NCBI GenBank assembly: GCA_963576725.1
Contig: OY755243.1
Location: forward strand, 38,177,243-38,241,242
DNA length: 64,000 nucleotides
Direction: 5' to 3'
Source of the DNA: Azorinus chamasolen
Lineage: Eukaryota > Mollusca > Bivalvia > Cardiida > Solecurtidae
The notes beneath the pieces are model-generated. The model did no database searches. It worked only from the letters and a program-made list of their open reading frames with translations, and was not told where the DNA came from. The translations under genes were made by a program, and so were the position numbers. Shown here piece by piece: positions 33,124 to 44,321 of this stretch. Position 1 is the stretch's first letter. The number at the start of each line of letters is the position of its first letter.

Positions 33124-34392
33124 AAATACACTGGTCATGAGAAAGATGCCATTGCTTCTTTTCAGATGAGTGCCATCGTGCCCTTCATGCTATTGCTTAG
33201 CACTTTTGCAATCACCGTTGACGCTGTCACACCCAAATATCTTCCCTCCAATGATGAGTGTACACCATTCGACTTAATCGGGACATATTTTCAAAATGAA
33301 TTCACCCACCGTGAAATTCTCCTGTCAAGACGCAACATTTCCTTGAGTCTTAGTCATCTCAAGAAACTTATATGTAAAGCAAAAATCCATAGACGCCAGG
33401 GGTGACATATAGTTCCAGACAGGCCATAGAAGTGACAATGATCAGCGAGCTAGTGGACAGCGGCCAATGTTTAGGATTCCGCACGATGTGGAAAAGGCTA
33501 ACCGAAGACCACGGATTGATGGTAAAAATGTATATCGTGATGGAATTACTACGGCAAAATGATGTCTACGTATGCATGGACCGGAAAGCCCATCGCCTCA
33601 AACGACAAATATACTGCTAAAATGGACTGTATTACATTTGGCATGTACGTGGGTACGACAAATTAAAACCATATTGGTTTTGTATTCATGCTTGTATCGA
33701 TGGTTACAGTCGCCGCCTTATGTGGTTAGAAGTTGCGCCTTTAAACAACAATCCATATGTCATTGCCAGGTATTACCTTGAATAAGTTAAACAGATGAAA
33801 TGTGTACCACGAGTAGTTAGAAGTGATTATGGGACTGTAAATTATGTTGTAAGTTATCTTTAGTCATTCTTCAGGCATGCATGTAGAGATTCTATGGCTG
33901 GGCTAAAACGCCTCATGTATGCAAGAGTACATCCAACCAACGCATTGAAGCATGGTGGGGTATTATACGGCAAAATGGGGGTACACTGGTGGATAAATCT
34001 TTTAATTTGACCCAGAGGACCTTGTTCAACAAGAATGTCTGAAATTTTGTTTCATGGATGATCTGCAAACTGAGTTTGACAGGATTGCACATCACTGGAA
34101 CACTCCCATCATTAGACCACAGAAACGTTAAAGACAACTTCCCCATGGGAAACCAGATGTATTGTATTTCATACCAGAGATTTTCAATGGACGCAACTAT
34201 GCAACGCCTGTGGATATACTAGATGTGCCAGCGTGTCTTGATATGTATAGCCTTCCAAAACAAAAATGCTCGGATGAATATGTAGAAATTGTTCGTCTTC
34301 TTAAGCCTGATCTAAGGACACCAAGTGACCCTCTTATTGCTCTGGAATTGTTTGTAGAGCTGAATTCTTTATATATTGACACTCACCATTGA
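33124..34392 (+). pseudogene. DDE integrase-like (integrase core) gene, frameshifted
   Basis: Plus-strand coding sequence in several frames. The N-terminal region has ISLSLSHLKKLICKAKIHRR and DSGQCLGFRTMWKRL (helix-turn-helix-like), then AHRLKRQIY. The catalytic core has WHVRGYDKLKPYWFCIHACI (from about 33640), VPRVVRSDYGT (Asp 33825) and SNQRIEAWWGIIRQ (Glu 33947). The end is LYFIPEIFNGRNYATPVDIL and a 76-codon open tail to 34392. The first core Asp, expected in WHxDGYDKL, reads Arg (CGT), and at least four frame changes or stops occur. By memory this is the integrase-core family found in fish, cnidarians and molluscs. Confidence 0.75.
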
Positions 34393-34539
34393 AATTACGA
34401 TGCAGACACTGACATTTGCCTTGATTTAACCATTTACTCCTGAATATGCACGAATTATCTTATGACCTCCGTGAATACTAATTAACACGATTTTGAATAG
34501 AACATATTTGCTCATCTCATGCTATAAGTAGGTGTACAT

Positions 34540-34830
34540 TCCTTTGTAAAAAGTGTAGACCCAGATGAGATAGGATCTGTCTGTCTGTATTATTTTCCAT
34601 TTGAAGCCAGTTGTTCATAATTGTTATTAATCATCGATGGTGGTGTAAACTTTGAATACCATGTACTATGTATTCAGCATGGGAAAAGTTAAACATTTGG
34701 ATTTTGCCATATCTGAAGTGTAAAGGCAGATCAACAACATTATACAAGCAAACGGGGCTGACCCTGGAGTGTCAGTTCACGCTGGACCTGTCTCGTCAGG
34801 GTCTACTCTGCACACGTTACAAAAAGCAAG
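34540..34830. mobile_element. Diverged hairpin remnants (family 1/4/5 type)
   Basis: AAAGTGTAGACCCAGATGAG near 34551, and CAAGCAAACGGGGCTGACCC ... CAGGGTCTACTCTGCAC at 34745-34812; arms are heavily mutated. Confidence 0.45.
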
Positions 34831-34924
34831 ATTTAACTGTATATTTATCTAGGCTGGTGAAAAAATACCACAGAGCATTTTACATAGAAAAATCTGGCAT
34901 GCTATATTTCTTTAAGGCCTGAAC

Positions 34925-35005
34925 CAAACCGAGTCTCAATAAAACCGAGTGTGCAATTTTCTTTTTTTGCATTTCTACTTTTGCTTTCGAAGGATCTCCC
35001 ATTTT
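34925..35005. repeat. Dispersed repeat B fragment
   Basis: GAGTCTCAATAAAACCGAGT and TTGCTTTCGAAGGATCTCCC. Confidence 0.65.
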
Positions 35006-35159
35006 CAGAAAATATTACAAGTGCTAACAAATAACCAATAAGAGGTAACTACTTAGTATAACAAGGAGATATTAATAAGTAATAACAATTAAATTGTAAG
35101 TAAAAACAAGTAAGTGATAACAATCAACATTTCACTTTTTGAGAATTCAATATTAGATC

Positions 35160-35216
35160 AGTGGTTTGTATGTCTGAAACTGCCGTTTTGGTTTGTATGT
35201 CTTAAACAGCCGTTTA
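35160..35216. repeat. Tandem duplication of about 28 bp
   Basis: TGGTTTGTATGTCTGAAACT and TGGTTTGTATGTCTTAAACA, each followed by GCCGTTT. Confidence 0.85.
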
Positions 35217-35298
35217 CAAACTACGTTTCTACATTTAATTCAGACATGCTGCTGCAAAATTTTGAAATACGCAATCATTATTCTCTGAATAACTCACT

Positions 35299-35505
35299 TT
35301 AACCCATTACCTCATATGCTGTTTTAGACTCAACCTTTTTCAATTAAACTACTGAAAAATAGATTTTATTAGAGAAAGGCATATATCAGAAAAGTGTAGT
35401 TTTTTAACCGTTGTGATAAAGGAGCAATGCTCTATTTATCCCAGCTGTTTCAAAAGTTACTTTTACAGAGGTGTCAAAAGGCATCAGTATGAGGGAATGG
35501 GCACC
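35299..35505. mobile_element. MITE family 2, decayed
   Basis: TTAACCCATTACCTCATATG to TGAGGGAATGGG; most of the left hairpin arm is deleted (CGTTGTGATAAAGGAGCAAT remains). Confidence 0.75.
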
Positions 35506-35509
35506 TCGA

Positions 35510-36180
35510 TTTCGTTTAAAACCTTTATATAGAATTGGATGGGGTGAAAAAGATTATGAATTTTAGCAATATAAATCGCAATGCAACGCATAACTGTGGA
35601 ATGTACATGAAATGCACGAGGAAAATGTGCATCTACCGTGCTAAAAATTGACGGTGACGTCGCTGGTGTAGACAGACTGTTAAGGCTTTACTCTAAACCT
35701 GTTGACGTTGCAAACAAATGGAAGTAATTCAAGCGTAATAATTATTTAGGCTGCTGTACTGCGTCTGAACCCATAGACAATGGTATCAGCTTTAGAGAAG
35801 TTGGCGTCATTTAGCGTTACGTTAGGTCAGTGCAACAGCATCTAGTTAATGTTAGCTGCATGAAGCCATGGTGGATGTAGTCAGAGTAATAAAAATAAGA
35901 AAAATTAAAGCGACATAATATGCCGTTTTCGTATAACTGTAAGCATTCATTTTTGTAATGTTTGATTCAACAATTCTGCAAGTTATGATTTTAACCCTAA
36001 CCTTGATCGTCTGGAAAAGAAAATAATTCTGATCCTCATTAATTCCTAATACAAATGTAAATGACAATCTTCAACAAGTAGAGACGTTGACGCAACATAC
36101 TATGGTATATACATCAATTGATGCACCTTCAAGTTAGGTAAAACAAACGTGGTAACTGTCTTTCGGCACCGAGTAAATAT
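35510..36180. other. Unassigned stretch
   Basis: No domain, tRNA or repeat family was recognised. Confidence 0.35.
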
Positions 36181-36194
36181 TGACATCTTATCTA

Positions 36195-36415
36195 TAGTAT
36201 GTACAATAAACCCTGTCTTAAGCGACTGCAACAGAATGATACATAAGCTAATATTTCAGACAGACATCCGTTTAATTAAGAAAGAAAGAAATACAGACAT
36301 ACATTGTCTATATGAACTTCATTATTTTCTTGCTTTATTAAGCTGCCCCTGTCTAACTTTTCCGCTGCCTCGTGTTAGTGGTTGCTTTGGAGGGGTTATA
36401 CTATGCACAATTTCG
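36195..36415. mobile_element. MITE family 3-like, decayed
   Basis: GTACAATAAACCCTGTCTTAAG ends inverted as GTTTGGAGGGGTTATACTAT-like sequence. TTATTAAGCTGCCCCTGTC is a remnant of the core flank; the palindrome is gone. Confidence 0.45.
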
Positions 36416-36429
36416 AACCTGTAGGAATT

Positions 36430-37980
36430 TATTATTTGCCTACTGTTAATGACATGCTATCATATGCAATTAGCATGGTTCCACGTGAGATGCCCAGCAA
36501 CTCAGCGTGTACTCCTTCTTAAAAAGATTGGTTTGTCACCTGAACCGCATTTTGTGTAAGTCGGAGCAATTTAGATCACTTTAGAAGCAACAGGGACAAT
36601 TTTCACAGCTGGTGAAGGGTTAAAAACATCAAAGAAAATTATGACAGCAGAGCGATGTCCGTGAATCCATGTTGTATATTTTTGTGCGATGCAGACTAGA
36701 AAAGTGAGTTTGAGATTCAAAACAGAAACTGAGGCAAGAAGTTTTTATTTAAGATTTCTCTTGGGATGCAAGAAGGCCATTGGTTAAATTTACACAGTAT
36801 AAAAATCTCATACTTTGCTGTGCAGACCTAGATCAGTGGGTCCCTGTAGCTGTGAGTGAACCCTCTGAGCAGGGCATGCATTTCTTACCATACATATAGA
36901 TCTACATTTATTAGAGGATAATAAAATCTGAGATTTATACAACTGTATTTAGATCTAGTACTAAATTATTTTCTACTGTCTTGATTTATTAAAATCAGGA
37001 CTGATCATATCCCAATCAAGATGTAATGAGTGGATTACAATTCAATAGGACAACAAACACAAACTATAAAACATTTAATTTTTTATTCATGGTTAACAAA
37101 ACAAACAGTTCTATTTAATCGTCTAAAACAGTGTCTTATACACAGAACCTGTTTAAAATCACAAACAGACCTACTAGTGCTTATAAGACTTCAGCTTGAA
37201 AGCATTTTAAGTCTGGCTGGCTTAATTTAGATTCAAGTCAAGATAAAGCACATAAGCGGGTGGAGTACCATTTTACTTGCATAAATAAGTCTAAGATAAT
37301 GTCACTCATTATATCTTTAATAACAACAGTTCCAAGCATTGTAGAGGTCTTCTTTGTCTTCAATTTGTTCACAAGAGATTGTATTCTTTTCTCCTGTCCT
37401 GAAAAACATCAACACCAACATAAGTTTTAATGTTATTCTATGTAAGCTAAAGATGTTTTCAAAAATGGGAGCCGTTACAAATGGATACTGTATGATTCTC
37501 GTATATTAAGCGTGGACTATTACATACTGTACAAGTCAAACGTTGTGTACTATCGGATAAGAGCTGTAATGAAGATACCGGGTAAAGAATATGAGCACGT
37601 TTAACGATACAAGATAGCAACTACAAACAACTCGAATATAATTACCAATACATCTATGCTTTGTAAATAAAGTAGAAAATGTAAAAATGTGATCATCAAT
37701 ACGCATGAAAACCTTTACCCAACAAAAGCCCCTACAACACTTTTGCAAACAAAGTAGATCCTGGCTTTTCTCTGTTTGCTTAACTCTTCTCCTAATAGAA
37801 ACATCTTTTGATACCTCTGCTAAACGTTTGGCTGTGGGAAAAGGGTTGTTAATATATCTTCAATTTATTTTACCGAGAAAAATGACATTCAATAATCATG
37901 GAAATGAATTGATAAGATACAGTCAACTCTTTATATCTGGAAACCGTTTAATATGAACCCCTGCTTATACACATGTAGAA
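36430..37980. other. Unassigned stretch
   Basis: Weak family 1/4 hairpin remnants lie at about 36815-36885 and 37740-37790. A possible minus-strand exon at 37320-37407 was considered and not accepted. No gene can be supported. Confidence 0.35.
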
Positions 37981-37989
37981 GTAAAATTA

Positions 37990-38340
37990 GTGATTGCTTT
38001 TAAAATTTAATTGTTATTAGTTATTGCTCAAAAGTTAATTGTTAATAGTTATTGCTTAAACGTTAATTGTTATTAATTATTGCTTAAAGCTTAATTATTA
38101 TTTGTTATTGCTTAAAAGTTAATCGTTATTAGTTATTGCTTAAAAGTTAATTGTTATTAGTTATTGCTTAAAACTTAATTGTTATTAGTTATTGCTTAAA
38201 AGTTAATCGTTATTAGTTATTGCTTAAAAGTTAATTGTTATAAGTTACTGCTTAAAACCTTATTGTTATTAGTTATTGCTTAAAAGTTAATTGCTAATAG
38301 TTATTGCTTAAATGTTACTAGTTATTACTGAAATATTAAA
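37990..38340. repeat. 28-bp tandem repeat, about twelve copies
   Basis: The unit is TTAAAAGTTAATTGTTATTA plus GTTATTGC, AT-rich with scattered substitutions. Confidence 0.95.
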
Positions 38341-38439
38341 CACCCCGAACATCCGTGCTTCATTCTTTAACAATTTAGTTTACTATGCATAGCTGGGTCG
38401 TATTTCAACATTGTGAAATGATTCTAACAATTTGTCACT

Positions 38440-39860
38440 TAATGGTCTAGGTGAAACATTTTGTAACTTTACCAACTGTCTGATAATCGCCACCATAATA
38501 TCATACTTGCAGACACCGAGCAACTCAGCATCTTATCTGAATCTAAGCTGTTTGGTGCCCGATCAATTATTTTCTTTCAAAGTCACGATTCGGGATTAAA
38601 TTTACAATGATCAAGGTTACTTAAATCTGTGTCAAACGTCATTGATCGTCTGTATTTAGAAATGAATCACAGACAGTGCATTCCCAGGTCAAACAATGGG
38701 TCTAGAACACACCCTATCGCAACATACAGCTCTCGAAACATTCCACGACGGAGGACCCTAATAATCTGTCACTTGTCCTAGGCAAAACTTGTCTATGTTT
38801 ACCAATTTACGGCTAATCGTCCCAATACTAACCTGTCGGTCGGCATATGATCCAGACCTAAGCTGTTTGACACCTGGTCTATATTTTCTTTAAAAAATCA
38901 CGCGTTTTAATATTCAATTTAAAACTTTCAAGGTTATCTAAAGCTATGTTAAACATCATTGATCGCCTTTGCTTAGAAATAAAGCACACCAAGTGTATGC
39001 GTAGTTCCATTGCTACGTGAGGTCTAGACATTCCCATCCCCCGGCCCCACTTCACAACGCATACCTCCACATATAGTCAATGATGGACAGGCCAATTTTT
39101 AAAGTTGAAAAATTACCCTTAGCAGTATGTCATTTCGAGGGCTTGGTGGAAAACTATTCTAACTCCTTCACTTTAGTGAAGGAGTTAGAATAGTTTTGCA
39201 CCAAGCCCTCGATTTGTTCTAGGCAAAATAGTTGTCCCTTTGCCTGTTAAGTGACACGTTAATAACATACATGCAAACACCTATGATCAAATGGAGACGC
39301 CGAGTTATTCGGTATCTGTTGTAGATACAATGTAGATTCAAGTTGTTGGACACCATGTCTATATATTCCTTATATTATGCAATTTGGGATTAAATTTAAA
39401 GCTTTCATACTTAGGTTAAACTATCTTACACATCATAGATCGCTCGTGTTCTTTTAAATGAAACACAGCAAGTGCGTGCACATATCCAGCATTGGGTCTA
39501 GACAGGGTAGACCCCCACTCAAGCACCTGGCCCTTACACATATCTTTAAAAAATATTGCCAACATCGAAATTTAGCGATAACGGGTAAATTTTCAACGTT
39601 ACCGCAATGTTGATCAAAACAGCAGTTAAAAACTTGCCATCTGTGAATTTGGGTCAGTTGTCTTTTAATCGAGGTAAGTTAACTAGGTTCAACGTTATAG
39701 ATAGTCTCTGTCTTGAAAGGAAACACATCAAGTGCATGCATGGATCCAGCTCTGTCTTGAAAGGAAACACATCAAATGCATGCATTGATCCAGCATGGGG
39801 ATTAGATACCCGCCCAAACATTGGGTCTAGAGCAGGTTGCCCCGCTAGAGCAGGTTGCCC
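38440..39860. repeat. Decayed array of long repeats
   Basis: Four diverged copies of a long unit, recognised by CATTGATCGTCTGTATTTAG (38640), CATTGATCGCCTTTGCTTAG (38957), CATAGATCGCTCGTGTTC (39434) and TATAGATAGTCTCTGTCTTG (39696). Each is followed by AAACACANCAAGTGCRTGC and a GGGTCTAGA phrase. Spacing varies from about 260 to 480 bases. Confidence 0.7.
39135..39212. repeat. 78-bp near-perfect palindrome
   Basis: Two 38-base arms, TCGAGGGCTTGGTGGAAAAC TATTCTAACTCCTTCACT and its inverse, around a TT centre, with one mismatch. One arm matches the sequence at the start of the integrase-like pseudogene. Confidence 0.93.
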
Positions 39861-39866
39861 AAACCC
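39711..39866. repeat. Two short tandem duplications
   Basis: TCTGTCTTGAAAGGAAACAC ATCAARTGCATGCATKGATC CAGC occurs twice (44 bp). TAGAGCAGGTTGCCC also occurs twice near 39830-39860. Confidence 0.9.
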
Positions 39867-40264
39867 CACCCCGCAGTCGATTACTCTAGAGAAAAAAATA
39901 GTCCATTTACACGATTATCCAATTATATGTAAAGCTCTCAAATAGATGTTGATACTATTTTAAGTTATGCAACAGGACAGTGTGTCTTTGAACAGTACAG
40001 GCAGTATACGAGCTGCTCATGCATAAAGACAAAATACAGCCAGAACAATGGTTGTTAAATTTTAGATTTACTGATAATGTTGTTTCATGCATGATGTGCA
40101 AACAATAATAATAATATGTTAGTAACTTATTTGGGTCTACATTCTTTGAAAAGCTTGAGAATACACATTGTTACCGCATGTGTCATAATTTAGTATTGGT
40201 GTTCTTTTTGTGCACTTATTTATAGTGTACACGCTGAAAAGGTATCTAACATTTACTTGTGAAG

Positions 40265-40267
<3 letters not shown>

Positions 40268-40300
<33 letters not shown>

Positions 40301-40301
40301 C
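40268..40301. repeat. (ATT)n microsatellite
   Basis: Eleven ATT units; this explains the poly-Asn stretch in a reverse frame. Confidence 0.95.
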
Positions 40302-41180
40302 GGAATGAACCGCATAATTGTCTATCCTGACAATGAAGGATATACAATAGATATGATACAATATGATTGTCTATCCGGTCATGAAAGATATGCAAAAAAT
40401 ATACAATAGATATGAAATCACTAACTGCAAGGAACTGCATAAACTGTATTAACAAACTTGATACAGACAAGTTGACTGAAAGCCATGCTCATCAATATAA
40501 TAAATTAGAAGATTTATAAAAACATATATAGCACATAGGCATATCCAATTCACTTATTACACTTAGTCATGTAAAATATTTTGATATTTAGTTTTTCACC
40601 CAAAGTAATAGTCCTATAATGATACTTTTAATCTAGATATGTGTAATGGATATTTCATAAAATAACAGAATACTTGCCATATCATCTTCCCAAGAACCTT
40701 CCATGCTGCCGGTTCCCCGCTATTTTTAATATGAATGTCACAATAAATAAGTAATAAGAAATAACAAAAAAAAACAGAAACTATCAACAAATAATTATTA
40801 AGTCAAAATGAGACCTCAGGGCTTCCGTAGTCTTGCCATAACAGTTTGGTTAGGTGTTATTGTGTCTGATTGTCCGATACTGTATAGTGCATACCTATTG
40901 TATTGTACAGTCCTTGATATACGCTCACTCATCATTCTTGAGGGCAAAATACACTCTGATTTAAAACCATTTGAATATTTAGCAATATCTTTTAGGTTAA
41001 AATCAACAAAATTCAGCATAAAAATCCCGAATAAAATCAACATATATACACTCTTGTCACATTCATACAACTTCATGACAATTTATAGATCTGTACCAGC
41101 AGTAGATTTGCTGATAAAGTTCAAAACAATGAGAGCAAAGAAAGTGCAGCCTACACCTGGCGCAATTCTACACCAACATT
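40302..41180. other. Unassigned AT-rich stretch
   Basis: A 124-codon plus-strand open frame (40808-41182) was inspected and has no domain features. Nothing else was recognised. Confidence 0.35.
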
Positions 41181-41341
41181 AAATAGAGCATTTGCTCCAT
41201 AGGAGAAAATACTCTATTTATTACAATGGTTTCAAAACTACAAAATTCTAAAATATTCCCTTTCTCTACTTAATGCTCATTTTCGGCAGATGTATTCAAA
41301 GGGATGGGATCTAAAAATGGCCTATGAGGTAATGGGTTAAA
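41181..41341. mobile_element. MITE family 2, 5'-truncated
   Basis: Starts inside the hairpin arm (AAATAGAGCATTTGCTCC) and runs to GAGGTAATGGGTTAA. Confidence 0.85.
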
Positions 41342-41395
41342 GACTCCTATATTGATTATGTGGTTCCAGATACTCGTTCTGCTGGTATAGCGAAC

Positions 41396-41486
41396 GTGAA
41401 GTAGGGTAGGTAGAGATAACAGCGTACCATACAACGCTTCACGTGAAGTAGGGTAGGTAGAGATAACAGCGTACCATACAACGCTT
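41396..41486. repeat. Exact tandem duplication of about 46 bp
   Basis: GTGAAGTAGGGTAGGTAGAG ATAACAGCGTACCATACAAC GCTT occurs twice. Confidence 0.95.
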
Positions 41487-41604
41487 TATCCTTTACTCCG
41501 TGAATATTTATGTAAAAATAATGACATTATGAATATTAATTAGGTACAATTTTATAATGGCACATGAATAAAGAAAGGTTTGACCATGACAGAAACTAGA
41601 ATTA

Positions 41605-41809
41605 CAGTAAAACCTCTCTATAACGGCCACTAAATTGTGTTAATTAATTGGTATTGTGGGTAGGTGGTTGCTTAAAGCAAGGTGAAAGTAAAACAGAACG
41701 CTCCTATATAGGAGCGTTCTGTTTTACTTTCACCTTGCTTTAAGCATCTACCTGCCTTTAAGACAAAAAGTTGATGTCATTAAGTGGTCGTTATAGAGAG
41801 GTTTTACTG
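41605..41809. mobile_element. MITE family 3, well-preserved copy
   Basis: 205 bases between TA dinucleotides: CAGTAAAACCTCTCTATAAC ... GTTATAGAGAGGTTTTACTG. The inner arms AAAGTAAAACAGAACGCTCC / GGAGCGTTCTGTTTTACTTT surround a TATA centre. Nearly the whole element folds on itself. Confidence 0.95.
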
Positions 41810-41819
41810 TATATAAGTT

Positions 41820-42245
41820 AAAAACGGTTTTTAGTGCCTGTAACGTCGAATAAACCCAAATTCAGATGGCATGCCTGTCTTCTTTCCGGACCAAATAGTG
41901 TGATTAATCATTGACGACTATCTTGTTAGCTATAACGTCTTACATAATAAAACAGGATAAAACGTCAAGTACGCAATGTTCAAGATAATATTATAAACAA
42001 TGTTCAAACATGAGTAGCGTCTTATCTTAAATTCACTTGAATGGTGCGTGTAACATACAATCAGGAGTTAACACACACCCTCGTCTAAAAATGAGCATGT
42101 CTGCTCAATTCCTGGTCTTGTGCCATGTTAACTCATTTAAGCAATTGACTGAGTGAAAAATAGCTCTGATCCTGATCAGACGTCACGTCTCTCGGCATCT
42201 CATCTTGATCCAATCTGTGTGCAAGCGTGAGTACGGTTCCGTTTA
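41820..42245. other. Unassigned; family 5 remnant
   Basis: TCTCGGCATCTCATCTTGATCC at about 42191 is a family 5 right arm; otherwise nothing was recognised. Confidence 0.4.
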
Positions 42246-42985
42246 GGGCCCATTCCCACTAGGCCTTGCGACCATTTAAGACCTGTTTACGATTGATTTC
42301 GACCTCTGGTCGCCGGTATTCGTACGAAGGTCGCACGACAAGTCACTGATAATCGCCGGGGGTCTTCAATAATCGTTAGTAATCGTTTCTAGTCGTGTGA
42401 ATAATTTCAGTCGTAGAGAGGTTGTTGATCATGCACAACAACCTCCTTACGATCGTACTAGTCGCCGGTGGTCTTTACAAGAGGTTTTATGTAACCATGC
42501 GGTCATCGTACGAAGGTCTCAAACAATCTTTAAATGATCGTTGGTGATTTCCCCTACAATCGTACGAATGTCAACCACCTTTCTACAACTACCTACGAAT
42601 GTCGTGCGATCACCAGCGACTACCTGAAGAATACCCGCGACTGTGGCATCGACTACGTGACCATACAACATGTCGTAAATGACTGTGGAACATTCGTACG
42701 AATACCAGCGACTTGGCGCATGATCGTCAGCAGCCTGTCTTACGATGGTCTCAGATGCATCTCCAATGTGACTGCGAAGCATTTTTCAATTTAGTCGCCG
42801 ATAGTTGCAGACGATCGCCGGTTTCAGAGGGCCTCAGTGGTATTTAACGACCGCAAGCGCTAGTGGGACTAGCCTTAGGGCCCAGTCCCACTAGGCCTTA
42901 CGACCCCTTAAGACCTGTTTACGATTGCTACCGACCTCTGGTCGCCGATATTCGTACGAAGGTCGCACGACAAGTCACTGTAAAT
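42246..42985. mobile_element. Foldback-type element with CCCACTAG ends, copy 3 plus partial copy
   Basis: Starts GGGCCCATTCCCACTAGGCC and ends GCTAGTGGGACTAGCC near 42873. A second head, GGGCCCAGTCCCACTAGGCC, follows at once to about 42985. The interior is dense in TCGTACGAAGGTCGCACGAC and ACTACCTACGAATGTCGTGC-like phrases; overlapping open frames on both strands reflect this composition. Confidence 0.65.
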
Positions 42986-43091
42986 CGAGGACGTTCTGTT
43001 TTACTTTCACCTTGCTTTAAGCAGCCACCTGCCCTAAATACCAAATAATTAACACAATTTAGTGGCCGTTACAGAGATGTTTTATTGTATA
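42986..43091. mobile_element. MITE family 3, right half only
   Basis: Begins at the palindrome centre (GGACGTTCTGTTTTACTTTC) and runs to CGTTACAGAGATGTTTTATTG-TA. It is fused directly to the preceding foldback head. Confidence 0.8.
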
Positions 43092-44320
43092 TTCTTATTA
43101 CTTGTCTGTATAACCACAGGTAACTCCGGAACAAATACATGGTTTGTGACGTGTTTTATCTCGTCGGGTGGACTGGTCCTAAAGGCCACAGCTCACGGGT
43201 CAAAATCGAACTATACAAGACAAAACGTGATGAAACGCACAAAAAGGCATAAAACATTTATCATAGACAAATAACATTTACCTTATTTGGAAATGGCCGT
43301 GTCTGTAATTACGCGCTAAAAATAATCGGCCTTATTTGTTGTTTGTTTTCAATCATTGCGACACAGAAAGAAGATCGTCTCTCTATTGTGTATATTTTTA
43401 GTTGTGATGTGAGTGCGAAAAAAGCCGTTAGTCATCGGCTAAGATAGGACTATCAAAATCTTCGCTTGTGTCGGCAAACAACATAGCCAACATCTTATCT
43501 GGATTCACGATGTTTGCAAATGCGAGCGAGGTGTCGCGTCTGATATGGAAAAGGCTCAGAGATAAACCATATCCGATAGGAAAATATGGTAAACATACAT
43601 ATGTTTGGTGGAACGGTTATAGGTTTAACATAACTGTGTCGCCAAAGATATTTTTATTCGTGGTTCGATCATGATTAAAGGATTTTCATTTATCACGCAT
43701 GCTTTCGTCACTCTACCAACGTTGTAGTTGCTCGGTTATACAGGGTAGTTTGTATACCACTATTATATCAAGTTTAAATGACCTCTTTCTTTTCCTCTTT
43801 CTATCACCACATATATGTGCGATGTCCGCTCTCTCTCTCTCTCTCAATCTATATATCGCCCTTACCCTCGATGCTATTTCTATTTTGTCAATATGCAATT
43901 TTCTTGAAAGACATATGTATTACTAAATATTCGTGACATAAAATACCTTACCGTGATTAGTCCAAGTGATCTTCTCAGTGCCAACAGAACTACAAAGATT
44001 CCCAGAATTGTATATTTCGCAAAATTGTGTGTCGATTAATACCAAATCTCCATACTTTAATTGCGGAACAAAATAAACGATGCCACACAATAAATCGAAG
44101 ACAACAGGTGTCCAAATTCATTTAGAACACAGACACACCAATACTAGATTGTGCTGTAAAGATAACCGTGTGTACTATTATGCATGTTTGAATATTGATA
44201 ACAGTAGTGCGCATGTGCGTCAGATTGGCATCCAGAGCTACGAAGACGCAATCTATCATATTAACGAGGCAACGGTCTATGACAGGGACAATAAACGAGG
44301 GATCTTATGTGTGGAAACTA
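43092..44320. other. Unassigned segment with several protein-like short frames
   Basis: Plus-strand frames at 43468-43674 (FANASEVSRLIWKRLRD, YGKHTYVWWNGYRFNI) and 44080-44325 (CKDNRVYYYACLNIDNSS, SYEDAIYHINEATVYDR) read like real protein. So does a minus-strand frame at about 44075-43949 ending at a GTAAGG donor (FVPQLKYGDLVLIDTQFC). I recognise none of them and cannot join them. Base composition is more balanced than the surroundings. May be one or two exons or an old element. Confidence 0.3.
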
Positions 44321-44321
44321 G

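Noticed and set aside
37317..37407. Possible minus-strand terminal exon with a TTTTTCAG acceptor
   Set aside because: The short frame can be read in two phases and no upstream exon fits; not enough to call a gene.
37990..38340. Regular 28-bp repeats resembling a CRISPR array
   Set aside because: The repeats are contiguous with no unique spacers, in a eukaryotic context; a simple tandem repeat.
40680..40730. Possible short minus-strand exon (EPAAWKVLGKMIW)
   Set aside because: Too short, and its phase does not agree with the candidates at 37.3 or 44.0 kb.
40808..41182. 124-codon plus-strand open frame
   Set aside because: No domain or signal features, and it ends inside a truncated MITE.
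42519..42794. Overlapping open frames of 86-87 codons on opposite strands
   Set aside because: Same composition effect inside the third foldback-type element.
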